The position numbers and the translations under genes were made by a program. The notes beneath the pieces were generated by a model. It saw only the letters and a list, made by a program, of their open reading frames with translations. It ran no database searches and was not told the origin of the DNA. Source: Verrucomicrobiales bacterium (lineage in GTDB: Bacteria > Verrucomicrobiota > Verrucomicrobiia > Verrucomicrobiales > SLCJ01). From it: a DNA stretch of 55,604 nucleotides. This document shows positions 40,640 through 51,119 of this stretch, piece by piece (the stretch's first letter is position 1; each line of letters opens with the position of its first letter). The stretch spans positions 1 to 55,604 of the forward strand of contig JAGXGH010000137.1 of NCBI GenBank assembly GCA_024636835.1. The letters run 5' to 3'.

Positions 40640-43600
40640 ATGGATTCGTCTCAATCTCGCTTAAGTCCAAAATCACTCTGTCGTATGGTGACGCTGGCGT
40701 GCTCTTTGTTGTTCACTTCCACACTCTGCGGTGCGACTTGGGAGGAGTTTCGAAACGCCGAGATGGAGGAAAAACCGCGCACTGCGTTGAAGATCTTGGA
40801 CGAGTTGATTGTGCAGGAAACTGATGCCAAAAACTTCGGTAAGCTGGCACAAGCACTAGCCTTGAAGCTCAAGTGGCAGGCGGAGATTGACGCTAGTGAG
40901 GAAAAGTCACTGGGTCGCCTCGATGCGGAAATTGAGGCTGCTCCAGACGAGGTGAAACCGGTGCTTTGGTTGCTACGTGGTTCTGGGATTGCGAACCATT
41001 TGCGGGGTAACCACTTCTATTCTCCTAATGCGGCCAGCGATGAGGCGATGGTCGCCGATCCAGAGAACATGGACGTGACGACGTGGAGCGATCAGCGGCG
41101 ACATTATGAAATGGCACGCTCGTATGCGATCGCGATACAAGATAAGTCATTATTACAGAGTCTTAAGGTGAGTGATTTTACCGGAATTTTGGAGCCTGGT
41201 GATTGGGAAGGCGGTCAGCGACCGACGCTTTACGATTTCGTCGCTCATGAATGCCTGGAACTGCTCGGTCAATACTCATCGGTGAAGGATGGATTTATCA
41301 TCACTGCGGACTCACCGGCATTTGGAACGGTTGACGAATTTTTAGCTTGGGAAGTTCCTGCAGGTGACTGGTCGCCAGAGATCGGATTCACGAAGGATGT
41401 ATCGTGGCAAGACGGAGTGCGGCTTTGGCAGGAGTTGTTGCGTTTTCACAAATACGATGAAGACAAGACCGCACTGCTTTACGCGGATCTCGATCGATTG
41501 GAGTGGATGAATCGAGCATCGAAGAGCGAGGAATACTTGGATAGCCGTGCGATGCTCGATGCTTTGTTGCGTTTTATGGAGGAACACAGTGAGCACCCTC
41601 TGATGGCGCGCGCCTCTTTAATGTTGGCGAAATTAGTCAGAGAGGAAGATCCGGCAAGAGCGCGGGATTTGGCGCTCGCAGCAGCAGAGAAGTTTCCCGA
41701 TCACCCCTTCGGAAAAATGGCAGCTGATCTGGTGACGAAGATTGAACGTCGAGAGGTGGAGTTCGAATCGTCTAGAGCATGGATTCCCGGCGAGCGAATC
41801 ATGGAAGTAAAATCCAGGAATGTGAAGATGCTCTACGGTCGGGTATATCAAATCGATTGGAAGGATTACGACAAGATGGATTTCGATTCCAGGCATCTAA
41901 GAGATGAGCGTGCGGAGAAGTTTGTTACTTGGTTGAAGAAAAACCGCCCGGCGAGCACGTTTCGTTTGATCATCGATGACGAAGTTGGCGATTACCGCGA
42001 GGTGGGCACGCCTGTGGAGTATCTCAAAAGCCTGAAGTTTGGGATGAACGTGATGGTCTTCAGCGTGAAGGAAGATTTCTCACAGAAAGATAACGATATT
42101 TACGCTGTAACGGGTTTCGCAACTCCCTTTGTGTTTACTCACCGTGATCCGGTGGATTCCAAGCTTCTGGCGGAAGGGTTCGTCGTCGATGGATCCACCG
42201 GTGCACCGATCGGCGAAGTGAAAATGAGCGTGCTTGATGAAAATATGAAGCGTCGGCACGCCACGAAGTCTGATCGTTCGGGGTTTTTCCGATTAATGAA
42301 GAACGAAAATGGTCGTTTCACCATACTTGCGGAAGGTGAGGGCGGCGCGATGCTATCCACCGACACGTATGATTACAGCAATGGTTCCCTAGATACAAAA
42401 GACACTGAATCGATCGTTTTTTTCACCGATCGTGCAGCGTATCGTCCGGGGCAGAAGGTTCGGTTCAAGGGGATTGTGCTCGCAGCCCGAAAAGCGAAAT
42501 CCTCAGCTAAGCTCGATAAGGCCGGTAAGGAGTTTGAGATTACTTTCAATGGTGCCAATGGAAGTATCGTGGCCAGCCAGAAAGTGACCACGAATGAATT
42601 TGGGTCCTTTGCCGGTGAGTTCGACATTCCCAATGTCGGCTTGCTGGGGAGGCATGCCCTTCGCTGTGCGTCGGCGAGCGGCTCTACCTCGTTTCGCATC
42701 GAGGAATACAAACGTCCGGTTTTTGAAGCGACGGCAGAGAACATGAACAAGAAACTCGCACTAGGGGATATCGTGAAGATCAAGATCACGGCAAGGGCCT
42801 ACAGCGGCGAGCCAATCAATGGAGCAGAAGTGACTTGGTATGGCGGGTTATCCAGCGATCCGAAACAGTCGGGCAAAGCGACGACCGGGAAGGATGGCAC
42901 TTGCCTCATCGAATTTTTGGCAGAAAACGAAGCAGGAAGTCACCGGAAAGGGAATTATTTTACGTTTTCCGGCAAAGTGGTAAGCCCGTCTGGAGAATCC
43001 ATCGATGTATCCTGGTCCGCTTATCTAAGCTCGGCATCCTATCGTGCATCGATTTGGAGTGAGACGTCGCTGTTGAACGTGGAGGAACCCGCGATCATTA
43101 GGGTGACGACATTGTCAAATGACGGCTCACCCGTAGCCAAAAAAGGAACGCTCAGCGTTTATCGTGTCGTGCAACCAGAGGTCGATGCATTGCTTTACGA
43201 ACCCATTGTTTCGCCCGTGCCATCGAAGTTCGAAATTCAGCCACTTGAGGATACTGAACGGAAACTCGGCGAAAAACTTAGCGAACATGCCGTTTCAACG
43301 AATGAGGAGAAAGGGACTGAGAAACTGATACTCGACCTACCGGCAGGTGAGTTGGCGCTGGTGTATTCAGGCAAAGATGAGAAAGGCCGGGAAGTAACGA
43401 CGCGGCGGAATGTAGTCGTTTTCGATCTAATGTCCAACCGCGGACCGGCGATGATCCCGCAGTTAGTCACCACCTCAAAAACGGAGTATGCGCCCGGCGA
43501 TGTCTGCGAAATGGTTTGGGCGAGCGGTTTTGACCGCACACAGGCTTGTTTTGAGTTTTTTCGCGATAATAAATTATTACAGCGTGTCTGGACCAACGAA

Positions 43601-46600
43601 GACCGCACTCAGCAGATCATTCCTTTTGAGGTCACGGAGAAGTTAAAAGGCGGTTTCTCTGTGGTTGTCACTCAAGTCAGCCATGGAAAACTCTATCAAT
43701 CACGACAATGGATTTCAGTGCCATGGACTGATAAGAAGCTAAAACTAGATTGGAAACGTCTTACATCGAAGCTCAAGCCGGGAGCGGAAGACACCTGGAG
43801 TGTCTCGGTCACTCCGCCAGAGGGCATGCAGACGGCACCTGTCGAAATGGTCGCGACGCTCTATGATGCCTCGTTGGACGCCTTGTTTGGTAGCCACAGC
43901 TTTTCGTCGCTGTGGAATTACTACGGCAGAGATTGGTCGACAATCAGTGGGATGCGATTGGCGTCGAGTTGGGATGATATTTCGTCACCGGTGATTTTCA
44001 ACCCATGGCCGAAATCGCACTGGGAAAAAGGCCATCGACTGGATTGGCAATTCGCCTTGGGTGTGATGAACGGCCGCTACGGTACTAGTATAATGCGCAG
44101 AAGATCCCCGATGGTTGCTGAAATGGATTCCTCTGTTGATGCCTTCGCCGCCAGTTCAGTGACAGCAGGCAACCGCTCCGGAGACTACGGAGTCACCAGA
44201 GGTGCCTTGGACAGCATTATCAACTCGTCAGTCGCAGACGGAAGCAAAGAGGAGGCCGCACCACCAATCGAGATCCGCAAAAACCTCAATGAGACCGCAT
44301 TCTTCATGCCGCAGTTGGTCAGCGATGATGATGGCGTGGTGACCATGAGTTTCACCATGCCGGAAGCCGCGACCGAGTGGCGATTCCTCGGCTACGCACA
44401 CGACAAACAGATGCGTGGCGGGAGCATTTCGGGCGAAACCATTACCGCAAAAGATTTCATGGTGCGTCCAAATCCACCGCGCTTTGTCCGTGTTGGTGAC
44501 GAGATTGAATTCACCGCGCGATTGGTCAACCAGAGCGACAAAGCGTTGACCGTCACGCCTGCGATCTCGCTGAAATTAGCGACCTCTGAGAAAGACGTGA
44601 CCAGTGATTTCGTGACATCGAGCCCTGAGGTCCAACAGATCCCCGCCGGAGAAACACGCACGGTTTCTTGGAGGCTGAAAATCGGCGAGACCACGGAATG
44701 GCTAATCTATCAGTCAAGCGCTACCGCACAGACCAAAGAGGGTGGCGATACATTTACCGACGGCGAGGAAAGATGGCTGCCGGTATTACCTCGCCGTGTG
44801 GTCGTTCGCGATGCGATGACCAAGACAGTGCGCAAGGAAGGCACCACGACCTTGGAATTCGATCCGGTAAGGGCGATGGATAGCAGTGACGCCGATGCTC
44901 CGGTGTCGCTCGGTTACACGGTGGAAGCCGTGGCACGTCCAGCGTGGTTAGCGGTCAAAGCGCTGCCATACCTGATGGAGTATCCGCACCAGTGTAGCGA
45001 GCAATTGTTCAACCGCTACTATGCAAATAGTGTTGCGGCTTTGTTGGTCGCGAAGAACCCGGGGATTGAGAAGGTGTTTACCGCTTGGAAAAAAGATGCG
45101 GAAACCGCCGATGGTCAGGATGCGTTCTCCAGTCCCTTGGTGCGTAATCCGGAGTTGAAGGGCGTTTTGCTTGAAGAAACACCTTGGTTGATGGAAGCCA
45201 AAGATGAACGCGCCGAGCGCTTGAAGATCGCGACGTATTTTGATGCGGCGCGATTGCGTGCGGAAATGGATAGCGCTCTCCAAAAACTGACTGAAGCGCA
45301 GATGGATAACGGGTCATGGCCGTGGTTTGCAGGAAGTCATGCCTCGGCGAACTTTTACATCACATCGTATGTGACATCGGGTTTTGGTCGTCTTCGCAAA
45401 ATGGAAGCCGATTCGATCAACGTTGGCCCGGCGCTCTTGGCGACGGCCTATTTGGATCACGAAATGACGCGACGCTATAATCTGATCGAGAAAAAAGATC
45501 TCGAAAAGAACCACATGGGGCACGACGTCGCGGCCTATTTCTACGCGCGGTCGTTCTTCATGAAGGACGCCACGGTGGTGGCTAAAGATCGCAAGGCCTT
45601 CGACTATTGGCTCGCTCAGATGAACGATCACTGGACGGATGTCACTCCATTGATATCGCGTGCGCAGATGGCAATCGCCCTGCATCGTCTCGACAAGAAT
45701 GACACGGCGAAGACGATCATGGAGTCGCTATGTGAGAACGCGGTGGAGCATGAAGATCTGGGGATGCACTGGAATGTTTTGGATCGTGGTGGCGCGTGGT
45801 GGTGGGAATCGCCGATTGAATCACAGGCGGCTATCATCGAGGCGCTCGGTGAAGTTTCCGGTGATGAGAAAGCCGTCAGCGATTGCCAGCTTTGGCTTCT
45901 TCAGCAGAAGCGCACTCAGCACTGGTCGTCGACGACGGCGACTGCTGATGCCATCTATGCGCTGCTCAATGGTGGCGATGTAAAATTACTCGACGATGGA
46001 TCCGCGCTTTCGATCCAGGTTGGCGAACGCGAGGCCGTGAGCTCGATCACACCGACTAATGAATCAAAGGTGAAAGCGGGGACCGGTCGGGTGACTGCGA
46101 ACTTCTCCGGAGAAAGCGTCACCGCTAACGATGCCAAGATCGTCATTGAGAAATCCGGTAAAGGCCCATCGTGGGTGAGCGTGTATTGGCAGTCGCTACA
46201 GGACATCGCAACCGTTGGCGAGCGCGACACGACCAACGGTGACGACCGCGATGCGGCAATGGCCATCAAGAAGGCGATCTACGTGGAGCGCACGGTGGAT
46301 AACACCTCAAAGTTGATGCCGCTGGCGGATGCGGGGGGCTTGAACGTTGGCGACACCCTGGTGGTGCGGGTGACGATCCGCAATGACCGCGCGTACGAGT
46401 TCGTCCACATTAAAGATCAACGTCCGGCAGGTGCGGAGCCCATGGATGCGATTTCCGGTTACAAGTGGAACAGCGACGCATGGTTCTATCAAGAGACACG
46501 CGATGCTTCGACACACTTCTTCATCGACGCACTCCCTGCGGGGTCGCACGTGCTCGAATACAAAATGCGTCTGCAACACGCAGGAAAATTCGATTCGGGG

Positions 46601-46684
46601 ATCGGGGAAGTCGAGTGCCTCTACGCACCGGAATTCCGTGCTCGTAGTGCCTCGGTAAAACTCGAAGTGTCTCCACTCAAGTAG
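40640..46684 (+). CDS. Secreted alpha-2-macroglobulin-family protein 1
   Basis: About 2014 residues from ATG 40640; the frame is open from GTG 40619, and MVTLACSLLFTSTLCGA at residue 16 is the signal peptide core. The N-terminal ~400 residues contain a tetratricopeptide-like region. MG domains begin with FTDRAAYRPGQKVRFKGIV near residue 600. A variable, probable bait, region (43905-44160) follows YDASLDALF. The thioester motif CSEQ (Cys near 1452, TGT at 44993) lies in YPHQCSEQLFNRYYAN. The receptor-like C-terminal domain ends FDSGIGEVECLYAPEFRARSASVKLEVSPLK. Such proteins are thought to trap periplasmic or surface proteases. The RES pair lies upstream and a paralogue follows 177 bases downstream; no pbpC is nearby. 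Confidence 0.93.
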   Translation: MDSSQSRLSPKSLCRMVTLACSLLFTSTLCGATWEEFRNAEMEEKPRTALKILDELIVQETDAKNFGKLAQALALKLKWQAEIDASEEKSLGRLDAEIEAAPDEVKPVLWLLRGSGIANHLRGNHFYSPNAASDEAMVADPENMDVTTWSDQRRHYEMARSYAIAIQDKSLLQSLKVSDFTGILEPGDWEGGQRPTLYDFVAHECLELLGQYSSVKDGFIITADSPAFGTVDEFLAWEVPAGDWSPEIGFTKDVSWQDGVRLWQELLRFHKYDEDKTALLYADLDRLEWMNRASKSEEYLDSRAMLDALLRFMEEHSEHPLMARASLMLAKLVREEDPARARDLALAAAEKFPDHPFGKMAADLVTKIERREVEFESSRAWIPGERIMEVKSRNVKMLYGRVYQIDWKDYDKMDFDSRHLRDERAEKFVTWLKKNRPASTFRLIIDDEVGDYREVGTPVEYLKSLKFGMNVMVFSVKEDFSQKDNDIYAVTGFATPFVFTHRDPVDSKLLAEGFVVDGSTGAPIGEVKMSVLDENMKRRHATKSDRSGFFRLMKNENGRFTILAEGEGGAMLSTDTYDYSNGSLDTKDTESIVFFTDRAAYRPGQKVRFKGIVLAARKAKSSAKLDKAGKEFEITFNGANGSIVASQKVTTNEFGSFAGEFDIPNVGLLGRHALRCASASGSTSFRIEEYKRPVFEATAENMNKKLALGDIVKIKITARAYSGEPINGAEVTWYGGLSSDPKQSGKATTGKDGTCLIEFLAENEAGSHRKGNYFTFSGKVVSPSGESIDVSWSAYLSSASYRASIWSETSLLNVEEPAIIRVTTLSNDGSPVAKKGTLSVYRVVQPEVDALLYEPIVSPVPSKFEIQPLEDTERKLGEKLSEHAVSTNEEKGTEKLILDLPAGELALVYSGKDEKGREVTTRRNVVVFDLMSNRGPAMIPQLVTTSKTEYAPGDVCEMVWASGFDRTQACFEFFRDNKLLQRVWTNEDRTQQIIPFEVTEKLKGGFSVVVTQVSHGKLYQSRQWISVPWTDKKLKLDWKRLTSKLKPGAEDTWSVSVTPPEGMQTAPVEMVATLYDASLDALFGSHSFSSLWNYYGRDWSTISGMRLASSWDDISSPVIFNPWPKSHWEKGHRLDWQFALGVMNGRYGTSIMRRRSPMVAEMDSSVDAFAASSVTAGNRSGDYGVTRGALDSIINSSVADGSKEEAAPPIEIRKNLNETAFFMPQLVSDDDGVVTMSFTMPEAATEWRFLGYAHDKQMRGGSISGETITAKDFMVRPNPPRFVRVGDEIEFTARLVNQSDKALTVTPAISLKLATSEKDVTSDFVTSSPEVQQIPAGETRTVSWRLKIGETTEWLIYQSSATAQTKEGGDTFTDGEERWLPVLPRRVVVRDAMTKTVRKEGTTTLEFDPVRAMDSSDADAPVSLGYTVEAVARPAWLAVKALPYLMEYPHQCSEQLFNRYYANSVAALLVAKNPGIEKVFTAWKKDAETADGQDAFSSPLVRNPELKGVLLEETPWLMEAKDERAERLKIATYFDAARLRAEMDSALQKLTEAQMDNGSWPWFAGSHASANFYITSYVTSGFGRLRKMEADSINVGPALLATAYLDHEMTRRYNLIEKKDLEKNHMGHDVAAYFYARSFFMKDATVVAKDRKAFDYWLAQMNDHWTDVTPLISRAQMAIALHRLDKNDTAKTIMESLCENAVEHEDLGMHWNVLDRGGAWWWESPIESQAAIIEALGEVSGDEKAVSDCQLWLLQQKRTQHWSSTTATADAIYALLNGGDVKLLDDGSALSIQVGEREAVSSITPTNESKVKAGTGRVTANFSGESVTANDAKIVIEKSGKGPSWVSVYWQSLQDIATVGERDTTNGDDRDAAMAIKKAIYVERTVDNTSKLMPLADAGGLNVGDTLVVRVTIRNDRAYEFVHIKDQRPAGAEPMDAISGYKWNSDAWFYQETRDASTHFFIDALPAGSHVLEYKMRLQHAGKFDSGIGEVECLYAPEFRARSASVKLEVSPLK

Positions 46685-46740
46685 TGGAGCACGAGTTTTC
46701 AAGTTCTGTGTAGGCTGATGATGGATACGTGAACCACTCT

Positions 46741-46762
46741 GCTGAGGCCTGGAGACCTCGGC
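46741..46762. repeat. REP-like palindrome with CCTGGAGA loop
   Basis: GCTGAGG-CCTGGAGA-CCTCGGC, one wobble pair in the stem, between the two macroglobulin genes. A better-paired relative is at 53964-53989 with the identical loop. Confidence 0.6.
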
Positions 46763-46861
46763 TCCTCAATAGATCTCGGTCGGCGTGACTTTCATAATGA
46801 TCGATGATTGTGACGTTTTGATTTCTGGACGGCGATGCGTTCTCCTTGATATATCTGGCAG

Positions 46862-49800
46862 ATGCTATTGCAACACCCTCGATTTCGCTCGCTGACAACT
46901 TGGCTTTTAGTAATCACGGCAACGGTGGTTTTCGGGCAAACCTTGGCGATGTCGGCGACGGATGAGGAGTTTCGAAAGGCAATCAAGGAAAGAAAGCCAC
47001 AAACGGCATTGAAGTTGATCGACGGGCTTTTGGAAGAGGCAATTGCCACGAAGAATTGGGGGCGGGTGGCAGAATTCTATTCCCGCCGTGTCGCGCTCAA
47101 GGTCGATATCGATGCAGGCAACGAAAAGGCGCTCGTTTGGTTGGACGAGGAGATCGCTGCTGCACCAGACGAGGTGAAGCCCTTGTTATGGACTCTTCGG
47201 GGTGTCTTGCTCTCGAACATCCGAGGTGAAGGACGATTGTTTTCGGACGATCAATCTTCCGATGAATCCGTGGTTGCCGATCCCGGGAACATGGACGTCA
47301 CCACGTGGAGCAAACAACGGGTTTACACCGAGATGGTGCGTTCTTTCGGTTTGGCTCTGGAATCGCCCGACTTATTGAAGAGCACTAAGACAAAAAGTTT
47401 CGAAGGATTGCTGGAGCCAGGGAGTTGGGAAGGCAATCAATTGCCCACCGCATACGATTTCGTCGTGCGCGAAGTATTGAAAACCCAGGGGTTGTTTGGA
47501 GCACAGGTCGATGCGTTTCGGATCAACGCAGACAGCCCGGCATTTGGATCCATCGAGGAGTTTTTGACATGGAAGGTTCCGACGAAGACCTGGGGCGGAA
47601 AGGTGGACGCAATGACAAAAATTGGTCGTCAGGATGGTGTGCGGCTGTGGCAGGATTTGCTGAAGTTTCATCGTGAGGACGAGGATAAAACGGCATTGCT
47701 CTATGCAGACTTGGATCGCTTGGTTTGGATGCGGTCATCGTCGGATTCGCTGCCCCACAAAACGGCCATCGCCTATCGTGATGCCTTACAGAAGTTTATC
47801 GATCAATATTCAGATCATATGATGTCTGCTCGCGCAACGCTCATGCTGGCACAACTCGTTCGACCTGAAAACCCGGTGTTGGCACGATCATTGGCGTCCA
47901 AAGCAAAGGAAAGGTATCCGGACAGTCCCTTCGGTAAGATGTGTGAGGACTTGATAGCGGGAATCGATCGTCGGGAGATTGAGATTACGTGTGAACGAAC
48001 TTGGGTTCCGGGAGAAATGTCCCTGCGTTTCGTTTCCCGCAACATGGACGAGGTCTATGTGCGGGTATACGAGCTTCCGTGGGAACCGGGCAAAGTGTTT
48101 GGCGAGGAACTTCTCCACGCCTATGGATCGGAGGATGATGATATCGAGGTCATCCTCAAGAAATTCATGCGTAAGGCGAAGCTTCAGGGAGCCTTTCGGA
48201 ATCCCATCGCCGACAAGGGGGATTTTCAAAAGGTAGAGACCAACGCGGCGTGTCCCACCGACTTTCCCTATGGAATGAAGTTAATCGTAGCAAGTGCGAA
48301 GAAGGATTTCGCACTCGAAGACAATCTGTTGCTAGTTACCTACACCTTCGTCACCCCGTATACCTTCACCCATCGCGATCCGGTCGACGGTGAGGGGGGC
48401 GTCGAAGGCCTGGTGGTGAACGCGAAGACCGGGGCGCCGGTTTCAGGCGTACGTGTGGGCGCACAAAACCTTGAGGAATGGATTCGCAAATTCTTCCTTA
48501 AAACCGTGGTCACCGACCGGCAGGGATACTACCGTCTGCCCGAATTTGAAAACCGTGATCGTGTTCTTTGGGCGAAAGGGGAGAATGGAGCGATTGTCGC
48601 GACGGATACCTATCTTCGACAAAATATGCACGGAAGCAGCGTGGATATTCCATCGGTGCTGATGTTCACCGACAGAGCAGTTTATCGTCCGGGTCAGAAG
48701 GTGTTATTCAAAGGCATCGTGGTCGCAGAAAAGGGGAAGAACGAGGAAGGCCCGCTGGCTAAAGATGGTCGTGCATTCCACGTGATGTTCTTGGATGCGA
48801 ACGGAAACGAAATCGCCAAACAGGAAGTGATCACCAATGCCTTCGGCAGCTTTTCCGGTGAGTTTGAAATCCCCGGCACCGGCCTGCTGGGACAATATCA
48901 GCTGACGATGCCTGATGCGACTTGTTACGCGACGTTCAAAGTCGAGGAATACAAACGACCGGTATTTGAGGTGGAAATCGATTCGATTGGAAAACCTGCA
49001 GCGATCGGTGATGAGATCGAAGTCCAGTTAACAGCAACGGCATTCAGCGGTGAACCGATCGATGATGCAACTGTGGAATGGACTGTAGAGCGTTCCGGCG
49101 ATCTGTTGAAAACACAACAACTCACAACAGCTGAGAAGGGCAAGAGTGTGCTCAAGTTCGTTGCGGAAGGAACCGATGAACAGGATAGAATCATTTCTTA
49201 TCATGTTTCAGCTAAGGTCGTCGGACCTTCCGGTGAATCGGTGGATGCATCGTGGGGAATCGGTTTAGGATCGACCGATTTTAATGCACAGGTAGTGATC
49301 GATGATGAATTACACACGGTTGATGAACCAGTGAAGGTGAAAGTTATCACTCAAATTAATGGTGGTCAGACTGTAGCGCGCAGCGGCACGCTTTCGGTCT
49401 ATCCTGTGGTGCAAAAGGATCCCAAGGATTTAGTCTACGAACCCCTGATTAGAATAACTGAGTCGATCTTTGAGCCTCGAGAGTCTCGCTATTCGTCGCC
49501 GAAACTTGGCAAGCGTCTGATGGTTGAGAAGGTGGATACGAATGAGGAAGAAGGCGAAGGGATGGTCTTGATGGATCTTCCCGCCGGTGAGTGGGTGGTG
49601 AAATTCGAAGGCAAGGATTCCAAGGGGCGCGAGGTCTCTTCCGAGAGTGATGTGATTGTGTTCGATCCGATGTCGAATCGCTCACCGGTAGTTACCGAGC
49701 AGTTGCTCTACCCGAAAAGCCTGCAGTGCGAGCCTGGAGAGAAGTTCGAGGTGATGTGGGCGTCCGGTTTCGAAAGAGCGCAGGCATGCTTTGAGTTCTA

Positions 49801-51103
49801 TCGCGATGGCAAGCTTTTGCAACGTCGCTGGACCGATGATGAACGAACCCAGCAGCTGATGGTTTTTCCGGTGACCGAGGAGTTGCGTGGTGGATTTACC
49901 ATGGTCGTTACCCAGGTAAACCGTGGCGAGGTCTTCGAAGAAACAGAACAGATCGATGTTCCATGGACCAATCGCGAACTCATTTTGGACTGGAAGAAAA
50001 TGAGTTCCAAGCTCAAGCCTGGAGCAAAAGATCGTTGGAGCGTGAGTGTGAAAACGGCGGACGGCTCGGTTCTGGAGCCACTCGAGATGGTCGCAACACT
50101 CTACGACGCCTCGTTGGATGCTTTGTTTTCTCAACATTCTTTCCCCACGCTCTATTTAAGTTATCCCGATGATACTACGCACTATTGGGGAGACTCTGAG
50201 ATAGCCAGTGAGTGGGAGACTGGCGATAAAGTCGTTGACTATGAATCTGATGACGCAAATTGGCGGGGCGGTTCACAACTCGACTGGCATTTCGATGATG
50301 AAGTCCTGCTGGGCATGCGAAGAGGCGGCTATCCGGCAATGGTCATGGAAAACTCTAGAGGGTTATTGATATCTGGTGGCGTATCTCGAAGTAGTGCGAA
50401 CAATTTCCCGTTTCTTGATCCTACAATTAGGTCTGGTGGGGGCGTCCCTCTAGGAGCCAACCCGATCACCGCAGGTAATCGCTCGGGGGATTTCGGAGTG
50501 ACGCGTGGGGCGTTGGATTCAATCATAAACTCCTCAATAGCTGATCGTAGCGCCAGCTATATGGAAGGGTCGGCTATTGAGCAGAATGATCCCGAAGCTC
50601 CGAAACCATCCATCCGTCGAAACCTTCAGGAAACGGCATTTTTTCTGCCGCATTTAATCAGCGATGAAGATGGAACCATCTCGATGGAATTCACCATGCC
50701 GGAAGCTGTGACCGAATGGCGGTTTCTTGGCTACGCTCATGACAAGAAGAAACGTGGTGGCTCAATAACAGGTCACACCGTTACAACCCAAGATTTTTCC
50801 GTTCGTCCGAATGCACCCCGGTTTGTTCGAGTCGGCGACGAGATTGGCTTCACGGCACGCTTGGTTAACCAAGGGGAAACGGAGCTTACAGTTACACCAA
50901 ACCTTTCGCTGAAGTTGTCGGATTCCGGCAAGGATGTGTCTGCAGCGTTCATCGTCGAGAAGCCTGAAGTTCAAGCAATCCCAGCAAAGGAGTCGCGCAC
51001 GGTGACGTGGAAACTCAAGATCGGCGAGACCTCTGAGTGGCTGATTTATCAGGCGAGCGCTTCCGCGGTTCCTGCTGAAGGCGGATACCTTTACCGACGG
51101 TGA
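46862..51103 (+). CDS. Alpha-2-macroglobulin-family protein 2, N-terminal part of a frameshifted gene
   Basis: The first 1413 residues of a second macroglobulin, with a signal peptide (MLLQHPRFRSLTTWLLVITATVVFGQTLAMSA), the TPR-like region, and TDRAVYRPGQKVLFKGIV near residue 600. It aligns with paralogue 1 throughout except for the variable region (about 50140-50460). The frame ends in GGYLYRR and a TGA at 51101, where paralogue 1 continues GGDTFTDGEERWLP. The two-base deficit after GGC at 51082 restores the homologous frame, so a deletion, or a sequencing error, has split one gene. Confidence 0.85.
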   Translation: MLLQHPRFRSLTTWLLVITATVVFGQTLAMSATDEEFRKAIKERKPQTALKLIDGLLEEAIATKNWGRVAEFYSRRVALKVDIDAGNEKALVWLDEEIAAAPDEVKPLLWTLRGVLLSNIRGEGRLFSDDQSSDESVVADPGNMDVTTWSKQRVYTEMVRSFGLALESPDLLKSTKTKSFEGLLEPGSWEGNQLPTAYDFVVREVLKTQGLFGAQVDAFRINADSPAFGSIEEFLTWKVPTKTWGGKVDAMTKIGRQDGVRLWQDLLKFHREDEDKTALLYADLDRLVWMRSSSDSLPHKTAIAYRDALQKFIDQYSDHMMSARATLMLAQLVRPENPVLARSLASKAKERYPDSPFGKMCEDLIAGIDRREIEITCERTWVPGEMSLRFVSRNMDEVYVRVYELPWEPGKVFGEELLHAYGSEDDDIEVILKKFMRKAKLQGAFRNPIADKGDFQKVETNAACPTDFPYGMKLIVASAKKDFALEDNLLLVTYTFVTPYTFTHRDPVDGEGGVEGLVVNAKTGAPVSGVRVGAQNLEEWIRKFFLKTVVTDRQGYYRLPEFENRDRVLWAKGENGAIVATDTYLRQNMHGSSVDIPSVLMFTDRAVYRPGQKVLFKGIVVAEKGKNEEGPLAKDGRAFHVMFLDANGNEIAKQEVITNAFGSFSGEFEIPGTGLLGQYQLTMPDATCYATFKVEEYKRPVFEVEIDSIGKPAAIGDEIEVQLTATAFSGEPIDDATVEWTVERSGDLLKTQQLTTAEKGKSVLKFVAEGTDEQDRIISYHVSAKVVGPSGESVDASWGIGLGSTDFNAQVVIDDELHTVDEPVKVKVITQINGGQTVARSGTLSVYPVVQKDPKDLVYEPLIRITESIFEPRESRYSSPKLGKRLMVEKVDTNEEEGEGMVLMDLPAGEWVVKFEGKDSKGREVSSESDVIVFDPMSNRSPVVTEQLLYPKSLQCEPGEKFEVMWASGFERAQACFEFYRDGKLLQRRWTDDERTQQLMVFPVTEELRGGFTMVVTQVNRGEVFEETEQIDVPWTNRELILDWKKMSSKLKPGAKDRWSVSVKTADGSVLEPLEMVATLYDASLDALFSQHSFPTLYLSYPDDTTHYWGDSEIASEWETGDKVVDYESDDANWRGGSQLDWHFDDEVLLGMRRGGYPAMVMENSRGLLISGGVSRSSANNFPFLDPTIRSGGGVPLGANPITAGNRSGDFGVTRGALDSIINSSIADRSASYMEGSAIEQNDPEAPKPSIRRNLQETAFFLPHLISDEDGTISMEFTMPEAVTEWRFLGYAHDKKKRGGSITGHTVTTQDFSVRPNAPRFVRVGDEIGFTARLVNQGETELTVTPNLSLKLSDSGKDVSAAFIVEKPEVQAIPAKESRTVTWKLKIGETSEWLIYQASASAVPAEGGYLYRR

Positions 51104-51119
51104 AGAGGCGTGGCTACCA